8,030 nucleotides of DNA from an uncultured Chloroflexota bacterium. GTDB taxonomy: Bacteria; Chloroflexota; Limnocylindria; Limnocylindrales; Limnocylindraceae. The stretch is taken from contig CAIJIA010000024.1 in the NCBI GenBank assembly GCA_903820655.1, positions 1-8,030 of the forward strand, written 5' to 3'. The translations under genes and the position numbers were made by a program. The notes beneath the pieces are model-generated. The model had not been told where the DNA came from. It ran no database searches and saw nothing but the letters and a program-made list of their open reading frames with translations. Shown here one piece after another: positions 1 through 7,063 of the stretch. The number at the start of each line of letters is the position of its first letter. The first letter of the stretch is position 1.

Positions 1-345
1 CCCCGCGCGACCGCCGCTGTCACGAATCGCGTCGAGCGTCGCGCGGTGCTGGTCTGGCGCCTCGACGTGGATCGCGACCGATTCGCAGCCCGCATCCACG
101 TAGCGAGTCGCCCAGAGTCCTGGCGTGAGGATCATCAGGTGTGCATCGAACGGAAGCTTTGTCGCCGATCGCAGCGACTCCACCGTTGCGAGGCCAAACG
201 TCAGGTTTGGCACGAAGTGGCCATCCATGATGTCGAGATGAATGCGATCGACGCCAGCCGCTTCGGCCGCCTGCACCGCCTCGCGCAGCGCGCCGAGATC
301 GGCGTTCAAGATGCTCGCGGCAATTTCGATGCGTGCGCTGCTCAT
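1..345 (-). CDS. rpe: Ribulose-phosphate 3-epimerase, N-terminal half (runs off the window)
   Basis: Interconverts D-ribulose 5-phosphate and D-xylulose 5-phosphate in the pentose phosphate and Calvin pathways; a cytoplasmic, metal-dependent TIM-barrel enzyme. I translated 115 residues from the ATG at 345-343, and the frame stays open to base 1. Residues 9-17 (AASILNADL) match the usual APSILSADF strand. Residues 35-51 carry the family signature (IHLDIMDGHFVPNLTFG), with metal ligands H36 and D38, D38 also being a catalytic acid/base. The DAHLM motif at 67-71 supplies H69. The second catalytic Asp and the phosphate-binding loops lie in the missing half; the family is normally about 220 residues. 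The start overlaps the rlmN stop as ATGA, so translation is probably coupled to rlmN. No strong Shine-Dalgarno is visible, only a GGTGG/GAGG-like stretch just upstream. Rpe at the 3' end of a priA-def-fmt-rlmN run is also known from Firmicutes. Identification is firm; the gene is cut only by the window edge. Confidence 0.95.
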   Translation of the reverse strand, partial: MSSARIEIAASILNADLGALREAVQAAEAAGVDRIHLDIMDGHFVPNLTFGLATVESLRSATKLPFDAHLMILTPGLWATRYVDAGCESVAIHVEAPDQHRATLDAIRDSGGRAG

Positions 346-1559
346 GCCTCACCACCAAGTGGCCCTGACGGAGCGATCGGCTGTGCGGTGCGCTGCCCCT
401 GAAGGGCTGCGGCGCTTGCCGCTACCAGCAACTCGCGTCGACGTGCGACGGCAATAGGTGTTGGAGCGCCGGCCTTTTCGGCGGCGAGCTGCCCACATGC
501 GGCGCCCGCCTCGCGGCCGCGATTGCGACGCACGGTGACCGTGAGCCCCGCGGCCCGAAGCTGATTGGCGATCTGCTCGATGCGCTCAGGCTTCGACTCT
601 TGCCATGGGGTGTGCGCCACGGCATTCATCGGGATCAAGTTCACATGCGCGCCGCTCCCCCGCAGCAGTGAGGCGAGTGCCGCTGAATCCTCCGCTCGGT
701 CATTGATGCCGTCGATCATCGTCACCTCGTAGGTGGTGCGACGCCCAGTCGCACGCGAATGCGAGTCTGCGGCCGAGATCACCGCCTCCACCGGCCACTT
801 GCGATTGAGGGGCACAAGAAGGTCACGGAGCGGATTTCGCGCCGCATGCAGAGAGACGGCAAGGGTGATCTGGGGGCGCTGCTTGGCGAGTCGCTCAATC
901 CCAGGAACGACGCCGCTCGTGGAGACGGTAATACGGCGCTGGCCAATTCCGCCGCGCGCTGGATCCGTTAGTCCGTCAATAGATGCAAAGACGGCATCGA
1001 TGTTCTGCAGCGGCTCCCCCATCCCCATGTACACCACGTTGGTCAGCTCACGCTCTTCGGTGCGGAGGATCTGCCGTGCGATGCGCACCTGATCTTGGAT
1101 CTCGCCTGCGCTGAGATTGCGGGTGAAGCCCAGCTCTCCGGTGGCACAGAACGGGCAGCCAACCGCGCAGCCCGCCTGGCTAGAGACACAGACGGTAGCC
1201 CGTGGCCCAGAGCCACGACGTGGATCTGCAGGCGAGCGCATGAGCACCGCCTCGACCTTGGCTCCATCGGAGAGGGTCAGCAACAGTTTCGTGGTGGCAC
1301 CGTCTTCCGCCTCCTGTCGTTCCACCTCGTCAAAGGCGCTGAAACGAATCTCGTTGGCGAGGCGCTCTTGGAGCGGCTTGCCGAGTGTGGTGACCCCGCT
1401 CCAGGAGGTGGCAACCGATCGCCATGCCCCATCGAGAATTTGCGTAACTCGATACGACTCCGCACCGATGTCGCTGACCCGTGCGGCGAGTTGGTTCACG
1501 TTGAGGTCAGAAAGGCTGAGCGGCCGCTGGGAGCCTCCTGGTGTTTCGGTGGTCTTCAT
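342..1559 (-). CDS. rlmN: Dual-specificity 23S rRNA (A2503-C2) / tRNA (A37-C2) methyltransferase RlmN
   Basis: A radical-SAM enzyme that methylates C2 of adenosine 2503 in 23S rRNA and of adenosine 37 in some tRNAs, tuning the peptidyl-transferase centre and decoding. The 405-residue product has the RlmN N-terminal helical domain (about 14-100). The cluster motif CX3CX2C is at C131, C135 and C138, followed by ATGELGF. MGMGEPLQN (178-186) and the TVSTSGVVPGI stretch (211-221) contribute to SAM binding. The two methyl-transfer cysteines are present: C124 in the VCVSSQ stretch and C355 in AACGQL. The spacing from C124 to the first cluster Cys (7) is the same as in E. coli RlmN. The AACGQL context and overall motifs fit RlmN; Cfr is the related alternative. 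About 46 residues follow C355, forming an Ala/Pro-rich tail. The ATG at 1559 overlaps the fmt stop as ATGA and has a good GGGAG site 9 bases upstream, so both coupling and independent initiation are possible. Confidence 0.97.
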   Translation of the reverse strand: MKTTETPGGSQRPLSLSDLNVNQLAARVSDIGAESYRVTQILDGAWRSVATSWSGVTTLGKPLQERLANEIRFSAFDEVERQEAEDGATTKLLLTLSDGAKVEAVLMRSPADPRRGSGPRATVCVSSQAGCAVGCPFCATGELGFTRNLSAGEIQDQVRIARQILRTEERELTNVVYMGMGEPLQNIDAVFASIDGLTDPARGGIGQRRITVSTSGVVPGIERLAKQRPQITLAVSLHAARNPLRDLLVPLNRKWPVEAVISAADSHSRATGRRTTYEVTMIDGINDRAEDSAALASLLRGSGAHVNLIPMNAVAHTPWQESKPERIEQIANQLRAAGLTVTVRRNRGREAGAACGQLAAEKAGAPTPIAVARRRELLVAASAAALQGQRTAQPIAPSGPLGGEA

Positions 1560-2542
1560 TCTGCGATTCTCCCATGCGCGGCGAGTTCTCCTTGGCGCCC
1601 TCGCGCGAACTCCCCTCCCGTCATGCTCTTGCCGCCAGCGGGGGTCACGCGGTCGAGGCGAACTGTTCCCCGGGTGAGGCCGAGAAGCAGCGCGTCGTCG
1701 CGCAGTTCGAGGGCCCCTGCGGTGAGTGAGGCGTCCCCCTCAACCGCGCTGATGCTCGACAGGATCAGCCGATCGACCACGCCAGGGATTTCGACCCAAA
1801 CGCCTGGCCACGGCTGATACGCGCGCCACATTCGGAGCGCGACTTCAGCGGAGGTGCGTGCGCTTACCCGGCCATCCGCACGAGTAAGGCGAGTAGTCTG
1901 CGTCGCACCATCGACACCCTGAGGGGCCGCCGCCTCACTCCCCCGCAGCCATGTGGCAAGGGTGTCGGAGATCCCAACGGCGGCAAGTTCGGCAAGCTCT
2001 ACCTCAAGCTCTGCGGCGGTCACCTCTGGACGCGGTCGCAGGTGCTGCACGGCGATGATTGGTCCCGTATCCACCCCTTGATCCATCACGATCGTCGTGA
2101 CACCCGTCTCTCGTTCACCAGCAAGGATCGTTGCCGGGATCGGGCTTGCGCCGCGATGGCGCGGCAGCAGTGACGGATGCAAGTTGACGATGCCACGCGG
2201 GTAGTGACCCAAGAGTGCACCAGGGATGATCTGCCCAAAGTCTGCGAGGAGCGCCCCCTCTGCGCCGATTGCTTGAATGCGTGCGATCTCGGCTGCGTCA
2301 CGAACTTTGGCGACGTGATCTACGCGCAGTCCCGCAGCGGTGGCCCAGGAATCGACAGGAGTTGGTAAGAGGGCACCACTCCGACCCGCGGCACGGGGAG
2401 GGGCGGTCACGACGGCGAGGATGCTGAATCGAGGGTCTCCAGCGATGGCGCGGAACGACGGGACCGCGAACCCACCACTGCCAAACAGGATCAGGCGACT
2501 ACTTGTGACTATGCCCTCGCAGCGCCTTACGCTGCCGTGCAA
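1556..2542 (-). CDS. fmt: Methionyl-tRNA formyltransferase (start codon uncertain)
   Basis: Transfers a formyl group from 10-formyl-tetrahydrofolate to Met-tRNA(fMet), producing the bacterial initiator. Numbered from a TTG at 2542, the Rossmann-like N-terminal domain begins with LILFGSGGFAVPSF (17-30), matching the usual IVFMGTPEFAVPSL. The catalytic triad is present: N120 and H122 in the NLHPS stretch and D158 in GVDTG. The SLLPRHRGASPI loop (124-135) joins them. The C-terminal OB-like domain has the RAYQPWPGVW motif. No ATG, GTG or TTG lies where family members usually start. Candidates are ATG 2566, TTG 2542 (GAGG 9 bases upstream, 328 residues), ATA 2512 (318 residues) and CTG 2494 (312 residues). 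I chose TTG because it is an accepted start with a plausible Shine-Dalgarno; the overlap with def is then 44 bases. An open frame continues up to 2590, but that part is probably only a shadow of def. The stop overlaps rlmN as ATGA. Function is secure; the 5' end is not. Confidence 0.93.
   Translation of the reverse strand: MHGSVRRCEGIVTSSRLILFGSGGFAVPSFRAIAGDPRFSILAVVTAPPRAAGRSGALLPTPVDSWATAAGLRVDHVAKVRDAAEIARIQAIGAEGALLADFGQIIPGALLGHYPRGIVNLHPSLLPRHRGASPIPATILAGERETGVTTIVMDQGVDTGPIIAVQHLRPRPEVTAAELEVELAELAAVGISDTLATWLRGSEAAAPQGVDGATQTTRLTRADGRVSARTSAEVALRMWRAYQPWPGVWVEIPGVVDRLILSSISAVEGDASLTAGALELRDDALLLGLTRGTVRLDRVTPAGGKSMTGGEFARGRQGELAAHGRIAE
1569..1573 (-). promoter_or_regulatory. Shine-Dalgarno site for rlmN
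   Basis: GGGAG on the minus strand, followed by AA, ends 9 bases before the rlmN ATG at 1559. It lies inside the end of fmt. It is one of the few recognisable ribosome binding sites in this operon and supports the ATG that overlaps the fmt stop. Confidence 0.6.
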
Positions 2543-3050
2543 CCACTGCAGCCTCAGGTGAATCATCTGGCTCCTCGTCGTCGCCATCATCGACGGCGAT
2601 CAGCTGATCCATAGAGTCGAGGTAGTCGATGTAGAGGGTGCCCGCGAGATGATCCAGTTCATGCTGTACGGCGCGCGCCAAGAAGCCATGCTCGCTGAAC
2701 TTGTACGGGCGACCGGTACGGTCCTGCGCCTCAACCCAGACGCGCTCCTTGCGCGTGATCTCGGCGACGTATCCAGGGATTGAGAGGCAGCCTTCGAGGT
2801 CGGTTTGGTCGCCAGTGTCGCGGACGATGCGTGGGTTTACCAGCTCGTAGGTCTTCCCCTTCGCCTCGACAACGGCAACGTTCAGGGGTTCGCCCAGTTG
2901 CGGCGCGGCGAGCCCAACACCTGGCGCGGCGCGCATCGTGTGGGCGAGATCATCCAACAAGGAGTGGAGCAACTTGCCGAAACTCTCAACGGGCGCACCT
3001 GGGAGGCGCAGCCGCGGGTCACCGAGGAGCAGGATCGGACGAACACTCAT
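2499..3050 (-). CDS. def: Peptide deformylase
   Basis: Removes the N-formyl group from nascent proteins as they leave the ribosome; a metalloenzyme using Fe2+ or Zn2+. All three family motifs are present in the 183-residue product: GVGLAAPQLG (44-53), EGCLS (86-90) and QHELDH (129-134). Metal ligands are C88, H130 and H134, and the catalytic base is E131. The N-terminus (PILLLGDPRLR) is typical, which supports the ATG at 3050. After the catalytic domain comes an acidic low-complexity stretch (about 154-166, rich in D and E) and a short basic end. This tail is encoded partly where fmt overlaps. The gene begins 19 bases after the priA stop, the only intergenic gap in the window, and has no obvious Shine-Dalgarno. 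Its position just upstream of fmt is the classic def-fmt arrangement: the two enzymes act at opposite ends of the same formyl cycle. Confidence 0.97.
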   Translation of the reverse strand: MSVRPILLLGDPRLRLPGAPVESFGKLLHSLLDDLAHTMRAAPGVGLAAPQLGEPLNVAVVEAKGKTYELVNPRIVRDTGDQTDLEGCLSIPGYVAEITRKERVWVEAQDRTGRPYKFSEHGFLARAVQHELDHLAGTLYIDYLDSMDQLIAVDDGDDEEPDDSPEAAVVARQRKALRGHSHK

Positions 3051-3069
3051 GGCGAGATTCTAGCAAGCG

Positions 3070-5499
3070 CTACAGGAGCGTCTCTGGGTCCACATCTACC
3101 GTGAGGTCGCGGCCGCGAATGAGCGGTAGATACGGCGCCAGATTCACGGCACGAAGGATCAGGTTCTCCCGCCAGCGCCCAGCCCGCCGCGGCACCCAGG
3201 CGGGGATCGGCCCAAGGATGCGCGCCTGATCGTCGCCTGCCGCTGTGGCTGCGGCGCGGAGGGTGGCTGCCAACCCCTCGATGCTGCGGCGTGCCGCTGC
3301 CGCGGTTGCCGCCGCAGCACTGACCTTGATCGTGCGCAAGAATGGCGCGCCGCCGGCCGCCTTCCGCAGGCCGATCTCGCGGGCACGCCAGGCATCAACG
3401 CCCCCGCCACGTGCGATCTCTACCGCCGCCGTGATGGCAGGGTCCTCGGGGCGATAACTTTGGATGACCGCGACACCGGCCTCTGTGCCGCGCCCGAGTC
3501 GCCCCACCGCCTGCACGACGAGTGCCACTGCGCGCTCGGCCGCCCGTTCGTCAGGAAGGAGCAGGCCCGTGTCGGCCGAGACGATGCCAACGAGTGCCAG
3601 GGATGGCAAATCGAGCGCCTTCGCTGCAAGGGCGGTGCCGACGAGGATTTGCGTTCGACCACTGCGGAATGCATCAAGAATACGGTCACCAGAGCCGATC
3701 GCTGATGCGGCATCTGCGTCGAGGCGATCAACGATTACGTCGGGGAGCGCCGCGCGCACCTCCGCCTCGAGGCGTTCGGTACCACCACCCAACGCCCGAA
3801 TGCGGGCCCCACCGCACGAAGGGCAGCGAGTGAGCGGCTCCGCCGCGATACCGCAGCCGTGACAGCGCAGCAGAGATCCGGCGCTATGGAGCACCAGTGG
3901 TCGCTCGCATGAGGGGCACGATTGCGCGGCACCGCAGTCGCGGCAGAGAAGCGCCGAGGCTAATCCGCGGCGGTTAATGATCAGGAGTGCCTGTGATCCG
4001 CCAGCCCAATCCAGGCCTGTGAGTCGCTCCAGCAGCGAGCGGCTCATCATGCCGCGCCACCCATCGGCAAGCTCTTGCCGCAGGTCGATCACCTCAACGA
4101 GCGGTGCGGTAGTGCGGCGTTCCAAGGTAAATCGGCGCCAGTCCTCAATTTGGGCACGTGCCAGCGATTCAATCGCAGGGGTGGCGCTCAACAGAAGCGT
4201 TGCTGCTCCGGCCAAGCGCGCCAGTTCACGCGCCGCGTCGCGCGCATGCAGTCGCGGTGTTCGATCGGACTTATAGGCACCCTCATGCTCTTCATCGACG
4301 ACGATGAGGCCAACCTCTTCACGCAGCGCCCCAAGCGCGACGCGGGTGCCGACAACGAGATGCGGTCCCGGCTCAAGGAGACGGTCGTGTGCGTCGAGTC
4401 GTTCCCCGGCGCTCAGGCCTGAGTGGATCGGTTCAGGTACCCCGCCAGCTGCGGCGAGCATGTCTGCAGCAATCGCAACCTGAGCCGCCTCTGGCACCAA
4501 CCAGAGGACCGATCGCCCCGCCGCGATCGTTCGCACTGCCGCCTCCGCTGCAGCACGACTCTTGCCAGAGCCTGGCGGACCATCAACAAGAATCGTCACC
4601 CCCGCCACCTGAGGATCGCACGCTGCATCGGCGATCTCACGCTGCACGCTTGTTAGGCTGATCTCGGTCCCCGCCACATCTGTGGCCGCACTCCGACGAT
4701 CGCTATGGCGCCGCTGGACACGACGAACCTCAAGGTGCACAGCACCAGCATCCGCGAGGCGTCGCACCGTTGGGAGGCCGCCGGGGAGTGCACTTGCGGC
4801 CACCCACGGATCATCGCTGCGTGCCGCCGCGGTCAGCTGCTCCACTGCCGCAACCTGTCGGCTTCCGAGTCGCATCGCCTCCAGAATCGCAGGGGCAGCA
4901 TCGGTGATCAACGAGGCGAAGGTGGTGTCGAGGCTGTGCGCGCCGCGACGTACCAGTGACCAGCGTCGCTCCGCCTCTCCAGATACCTCCAGTTGGCGCA
5001 GGATTTTCAGTGTTGCCGCTCGTGTTTTGCCGCGCGCACCGGTGAGGCGTTCGACAGCAACCCACTCCTCACCGAGCCCGATGCGGGCAGAGTCGTCACT
5101 CACCTCCCCCACTCTGCGTGCCTCCAAGACAACGGCGTCGAGCATGCCTGCGGGGAGAAGTGATCGAACCGTCGTCGCGATTGGAGCGGCCCAACGTGCC
5201 GCAATCGACTCTGCCAGCGCCATGAGGAGGGGGGTGACCAGCGGTGAAGCGCCGAGGCGACCCTCAATCGACTTGAGTTTGATTCCTGCAGGAGGTAGGT
5301 CGTTTGGATTGAGTGCGACGACAACGCCAATCGCACGCCGACCCCCAAAAGGGACGATGACGCCATCGCCGACTGTCGCGTGGGTGCCCTCCAACCCTAG
5401 ATAGTCGTACAGCCGCTCGCCTGGGGCGCCTGGAACATCGACGGCAACGCGAAGCGTCGTGGGTGTTGTCAGCGCGTGAGGCTCAGCGCCCCCGGTCAC
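3070..5499 (-). CDS. priA: Primosomal protein N' (replication restart helicase PriA), divergent
   Basis: Binds stalled or collapsed replication forks and reloads the replicative helicase. The 809-residue product has an N-terminal 3'-DNA-end-binding domain (about 15-110, with VGDGVIVPFGGRRAIGVVVA at 43-62) and a winged-helix/linker region to about 275. Helicase lobe 1 has Walker A GPPGSGKS (K313), Walker B DEEH (402-405) and SAT (438-440). An eight-cysteine zinc module lies at C519, C522, C528, C531, C546, C549, C559 and C562. Helicase lobe 2 follows, and the C-terminal domain ends with ILGPIP (761-766), RRAGRW and VDVDPE. Several motifs depart from the family: PP replaces VT in Walker A, motif V reads GTALAAKALDLP, and motif VI reads QAVGRLGR. 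The lysines and arginines expected to contact ATP remain, so activity is possible but not assured. An Ala-rich helix lies at about 728-755. The start is a GTG at 5499 overlapping the gmk stop as GTGA; only a weak, distant GGAG lies upstream. E. coli PriA is 732 residues. Confidence 0.95.
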   Translation of the reverse strand: MTGGAEPHALTTPTTLRVAVDVPGAPGERLYDYLGLEGTHATVGDGVIVPFGGRRAIGVVVALNPNDLPPAGIKLKSIEGRLGASPLVTPLLMALAESIAARWAAPIATTVRSLLPAGMLDAVVLEARRVGEVSDDSARIGLGEEWVAVERLTGARGKTRAATLKILRQLEVSGEAERRWSLVRRGAHSLDTTFASLITDAAPAILEAMRLGSRQVAAVEQLTAAARSDDPWVAASALPGGLPTVRRLADAGAVHLEVRRVQRRHSDRRSAATDVAGTEISLTSVQREIADAACDPQVAGVTILVDGPPGSGKSRAAAEAAVRTIAAGRSVLWLVPEAAQVAIAADMLAAAGGVPEPIHSGLSAGERLDAHDRLLEPGPHLVVGTRVALGALREEVGLIVVDEEHEGAYKSDRTPRLHARDAARELARLAGAATLLLSATPAIESLARAQIEDWRRFTLERRTTAPLVEVIDLRQELADGWRGMMSRSLLERLTGLDWAGGSQALLIINRRGLASALLCRDCGAAQSCPSCERPLVLHSAGSLLRCHGCGIAAEPLTRCPSCGGARIRALGGGTERLEAEVRAALPDVIVDRLDADAASAIGSGDRILDAFRSGRTQILVGTALAAKALDLPSLALVGIVSADTGLLLPDERAAERAVALVVQAVGRLGRGTEAGVAVIQSYRPEDPAITAAVEIARGGGVDAWRAREIGLRKAAGGAPFLRTIKVSAAAATAAAARRSIEGLAATLRAAATAAGDDQARILGPIPAWVPRRAGRWRENLILRAVNLAPYLPLIRGRDLTVDVDPETLL
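3814..3945 (-). other. Eight-cysteine zinc-binding module inside PriA
   Basis: Residues 519-562 of PriA contain four CxxC pairs: C519/C522, C528/C531, C546/C549 and C559/C562. This matches the two-zinc module of E. coli PriA in number and order; there it is needed for primosome assembly and contact with partner proteins. Its full conservation contrasts with the drift in the adjacent helicase motifs. Confidence 0.85.
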
Positions 5500-6119
5500 A
5501 CCGAAATCCGACGCTCCGGGTGCTTCGCACGCTCAGCGAGGACAATCTTCTCGACCTGAGCTGCGGCCTCCTCGGGATAGCCTGTCTCGTTCAACACCAG
5601 GTAGTCATACTCCTGCGCGCGTTCCATCTCCGTAATCGCATTCCGCGCCCGCGTCACCAGCTCATCGGCGGTCTCTGTGCCGCGACCTGCGAGCCGCTCA
5701 GCGAGCGCCTCTGGAGATGGGGGCGCCACAAAGATCAGGATAGCTTCAGGGATCACCTTGCGCAGGCTCCGCGCACCCTGCACATCAATCTTGCAGAGCG
5801 CATCTTGCCCACGGGCGAGTGCGCCGCGCACCTCATCGCGTGGGGTTCCGTACGAGCGATCGTGCACGGTGGCCGCCTCAAGGAGTTCGCCAGCGGCGTT
5901 CAGGGAATCAAACGATTCGCGACTCTGGAAGTGATAGTGGACGCCGTCCATCTCGCCAGTACGGGGTGGTCGGGTGGTGCAGGTGACGACGTAGTGGAAG
6001 GTTTGGCCCACTGGACGGCGGCGCAGCTCGTTGATGATGGTGTCTTTGCCCACGCCGCTCGGCCCCGAGATCACGATCACCTGAGCGCCTGGTGCCCCGG
6101 CTCGACGCTGTGGCTCCAT
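5496..6119 (-). CDS. gmk: Guanylate kinase
   Basis: Phosphorylates GMP (and dGMP) to GDP with ATP, an essential step of guanine nucleotide supply and recycling. From the ATG at 6119 the product is 207 residues, the usual size. It has a Walker A loop SGPSGVGKD (K25), the GMP-binding TTRPPRTGEMDGVHYHF stretch (48-64, with R50 and R53), a YGTPRDEV segment (90-97) and KIDVQGA (110-116). The lid region follows with LAERLAGRGTET. A GTG immediately upstream (6122) is also in frame and would give a GTGA overlap with rluD. I prefer the ATG because the purine-rich Shine-Dalgarno is better spaced for it; the rluD stop and gmk start then share one base (TGATG). The 3' end overlaps priA. In B. subtilis gmk also leads this gene block, but there rpoZ and coaBC separate it from priA. 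Confidence 0.97.
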   Translation of the reverse strand: MEPQRRAGAPGAQVIVISGPSGVGKDTIINELRRRPVGQTFHYVVTCTTRPPRTGEMDGVHYHFQSRESFDSLNAAGELLEAATVHDRSYGTPRDEVRGALARGQDALCKIDVQGARSLRKVIPEAILIFVAPPSPEALAERLAGRGTETADELVTRARNAITEMERAQEYDYLVLNETGYPEEAAAQVEKIVLAERAKHPERRISV

Positions 6120-7063
6120 CACCCCTCCCCTCTGCTGGAGTGCAACCGTAGCGCATCAAGGGGCGCCTGCAGGTCGGCAGGGAGCTCGGCCTCAAGGCGC
6201 ATCAAACGCCCATCGCGCGGATGAGCAAAGACGATCTTCCAGGCGTGGAGGAAGAGGCGGGTTGTTGCATCGGGACCGCGTCGGCTGGTGCCGTTCCCAT
6301 ACGTTGGGTCTCCCGCGATGGGGTGGCCAATCTCGGTCAGGTGCACGCGAATCTGATGGGTGCGACCGGTGATGAGGTCCACTTCAAGCAGGGTCCACCC
6401 GGGGAATCGCTCGCGCACACGGTATCCCGTAGTTGCCTCGCGACCACCAGCAACCACCGCCATCCGCTTCCGCTCATTCGGATCTCGCCCAATCGGCGCC
6501 TCGATACGTCCCAGTTCAGCAGCGACCGAACCTTGCACCAAAGCGAGGTAGGTCTTCTTGATCCGTCGCGCCTTCAGCTGCGCCATCAGGCTCAACTGCG
6601 CCACGTCACCCTTCGCAACGATCAGCAGCCCGCTGGTGTCTTTGTCGAGCCGATGCACAAGCCCAGGACGAGCAACGCCGGCGATCCCTGGCAACTCTTC
6701 CACATGGTGCAGGAGCGCATTCACGAGCGTTCCCGTTGCATGGCCGGGAGCTGGGTGCACGACGAGGCCGGCAGGTTTATTCACCACCACGATGTCCTCG
6801 TCTTCATACACCACGGTGAGTGGGATATCTTCGGCGAGGAGTGTCGTCTCGCTCACGGGCGGAATGACGAGGTGGAGCGTCTGCCCCGCAACGAGCGTCG
6901 AACTGGCTCGCACGATAAGGCCACCCATGGTGAGATGCCCCTCGGAGATCAGTCGCTGGACAAACGAGCGAGAGAGTCCGCTCCGATCTGCCACAAATCG
7001 GTCTGCACGCTGCCGCGCCGCCTCTGGCGGGATCGGCAGATCGAGTTCGCGTGCCTCACTCAT
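6119..7063 (-). CDS. rluD: RluA/RluD-family 23S rRNA pseudouridine synthase
   Basis: Isomerises specific uridines in 23S rRNA (RluD targets helix 69) to pseudouridine during ribosome assembly. The 314-residue product has an N-terminal S4 RNA-binding domain (about 18-68, with RADRFVAD and SRSFVQRLISEGHL) and a catalytic domain from about 80. The signature GLVHRLDKDTSGLLIVAK (134-151) contains the catalytic aspartate D140. Family motifs NKPAGLVVHP (95-104) and GRTHQIRVHL (233-242) are intact. Presence of the S4 domain and overall length favour RluD over the shorter RluA type; exact target positions cannot be read from sequence, and B. subtilis YlyB is the equivalent lspA neighbour. The ATG at 7063 overlaps the lspA stop as ATGA with no visible Shine-Dalgarno, so it is probably translated by reinitiation. 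The lspA-rluD pair is widely conserved. The family is certain; the symbol rluD is the best general label. Confidence 0.93.
   Translation of the reverse strand: MSEARELDLPIPPEAARQRADRFVADRSGLSRSFVQRLISEGHLTMGGLIVRASSTLVAGQTLHLVIPPVSETTLLAEDIPLTVVYEDEDIVVVNKPAGLVVHPAPGHATGTLVNALLHHVEELPGIAGVARPGLVHRLDKDTSGLLIVAKGDVAQLSLMAQLKARRIKKTYLALVQGSVAAELGRIEAPIGRDPNERKRMAVVAGGREATTGYRVRERFPGWTLLEVDLITGRTHQIRVHLTEIGHPIAGDPTYGNGTSRRGPDATTRLFLHAWKIVFAHPRDGRLMRLEAELPADLQAPLDALRLHSSRGEG
6122..6133 (-). promoter_or_regulatory. Strong Shine-Dalgarno for gmk, decides its start
   Basis: The minus strand reads AGAGGGGAGGGG just before the gmk start, within the last codons of rluD. The GGAGG core ends 4 bases before the ATG at 6119, and the upstream AGGGG ends 7 bases before it. 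For the alternative GTG at 6122 the core would be only 1 base away. This is the clearest ribosome binding site in the window, and suggests gmk may be translated more strongly or more independently than its neighbours. Confidence 0.65.

Noticed and set aside
20..358. Minus-strand open frame of 112 codons at the left edge
   Set aside because: It is in a different frame from rpe, whose translation shows clear epimerase motifs; this frame is an arginine-rich shadow.
1095..1817. Plus-strand open frame of 240 codons opposite rlmN and fmt
   Set aside because: It straddles the fmt/rlmN junction on the opposite strand and resembles no known protein; the minus-strand genes explain the region fully.
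3051..3100. Possible promoter before def (TAGAAT as a -10 box)
   Set aside because: No -35-like hexamer at 16-18 bases upstream is visible, and the element sits within a few bases of the start codon, so I do not list it as a promoter.
3235..3320. GCC/GCG-rich, repeat-like stretch
   Set aside because: It encodes the alanine-rich helix of PriA (about residues 728-755); the periodicity comes from alanine codons rather than from a DNA repeat.
4682..6224. Plus-strand open frames of 240 and 253 codons opposite priA and gmk
   Set aside because: They are antisense shadows with arginine/serine/alanine-rich composition, no family motifs and no independent start signals.
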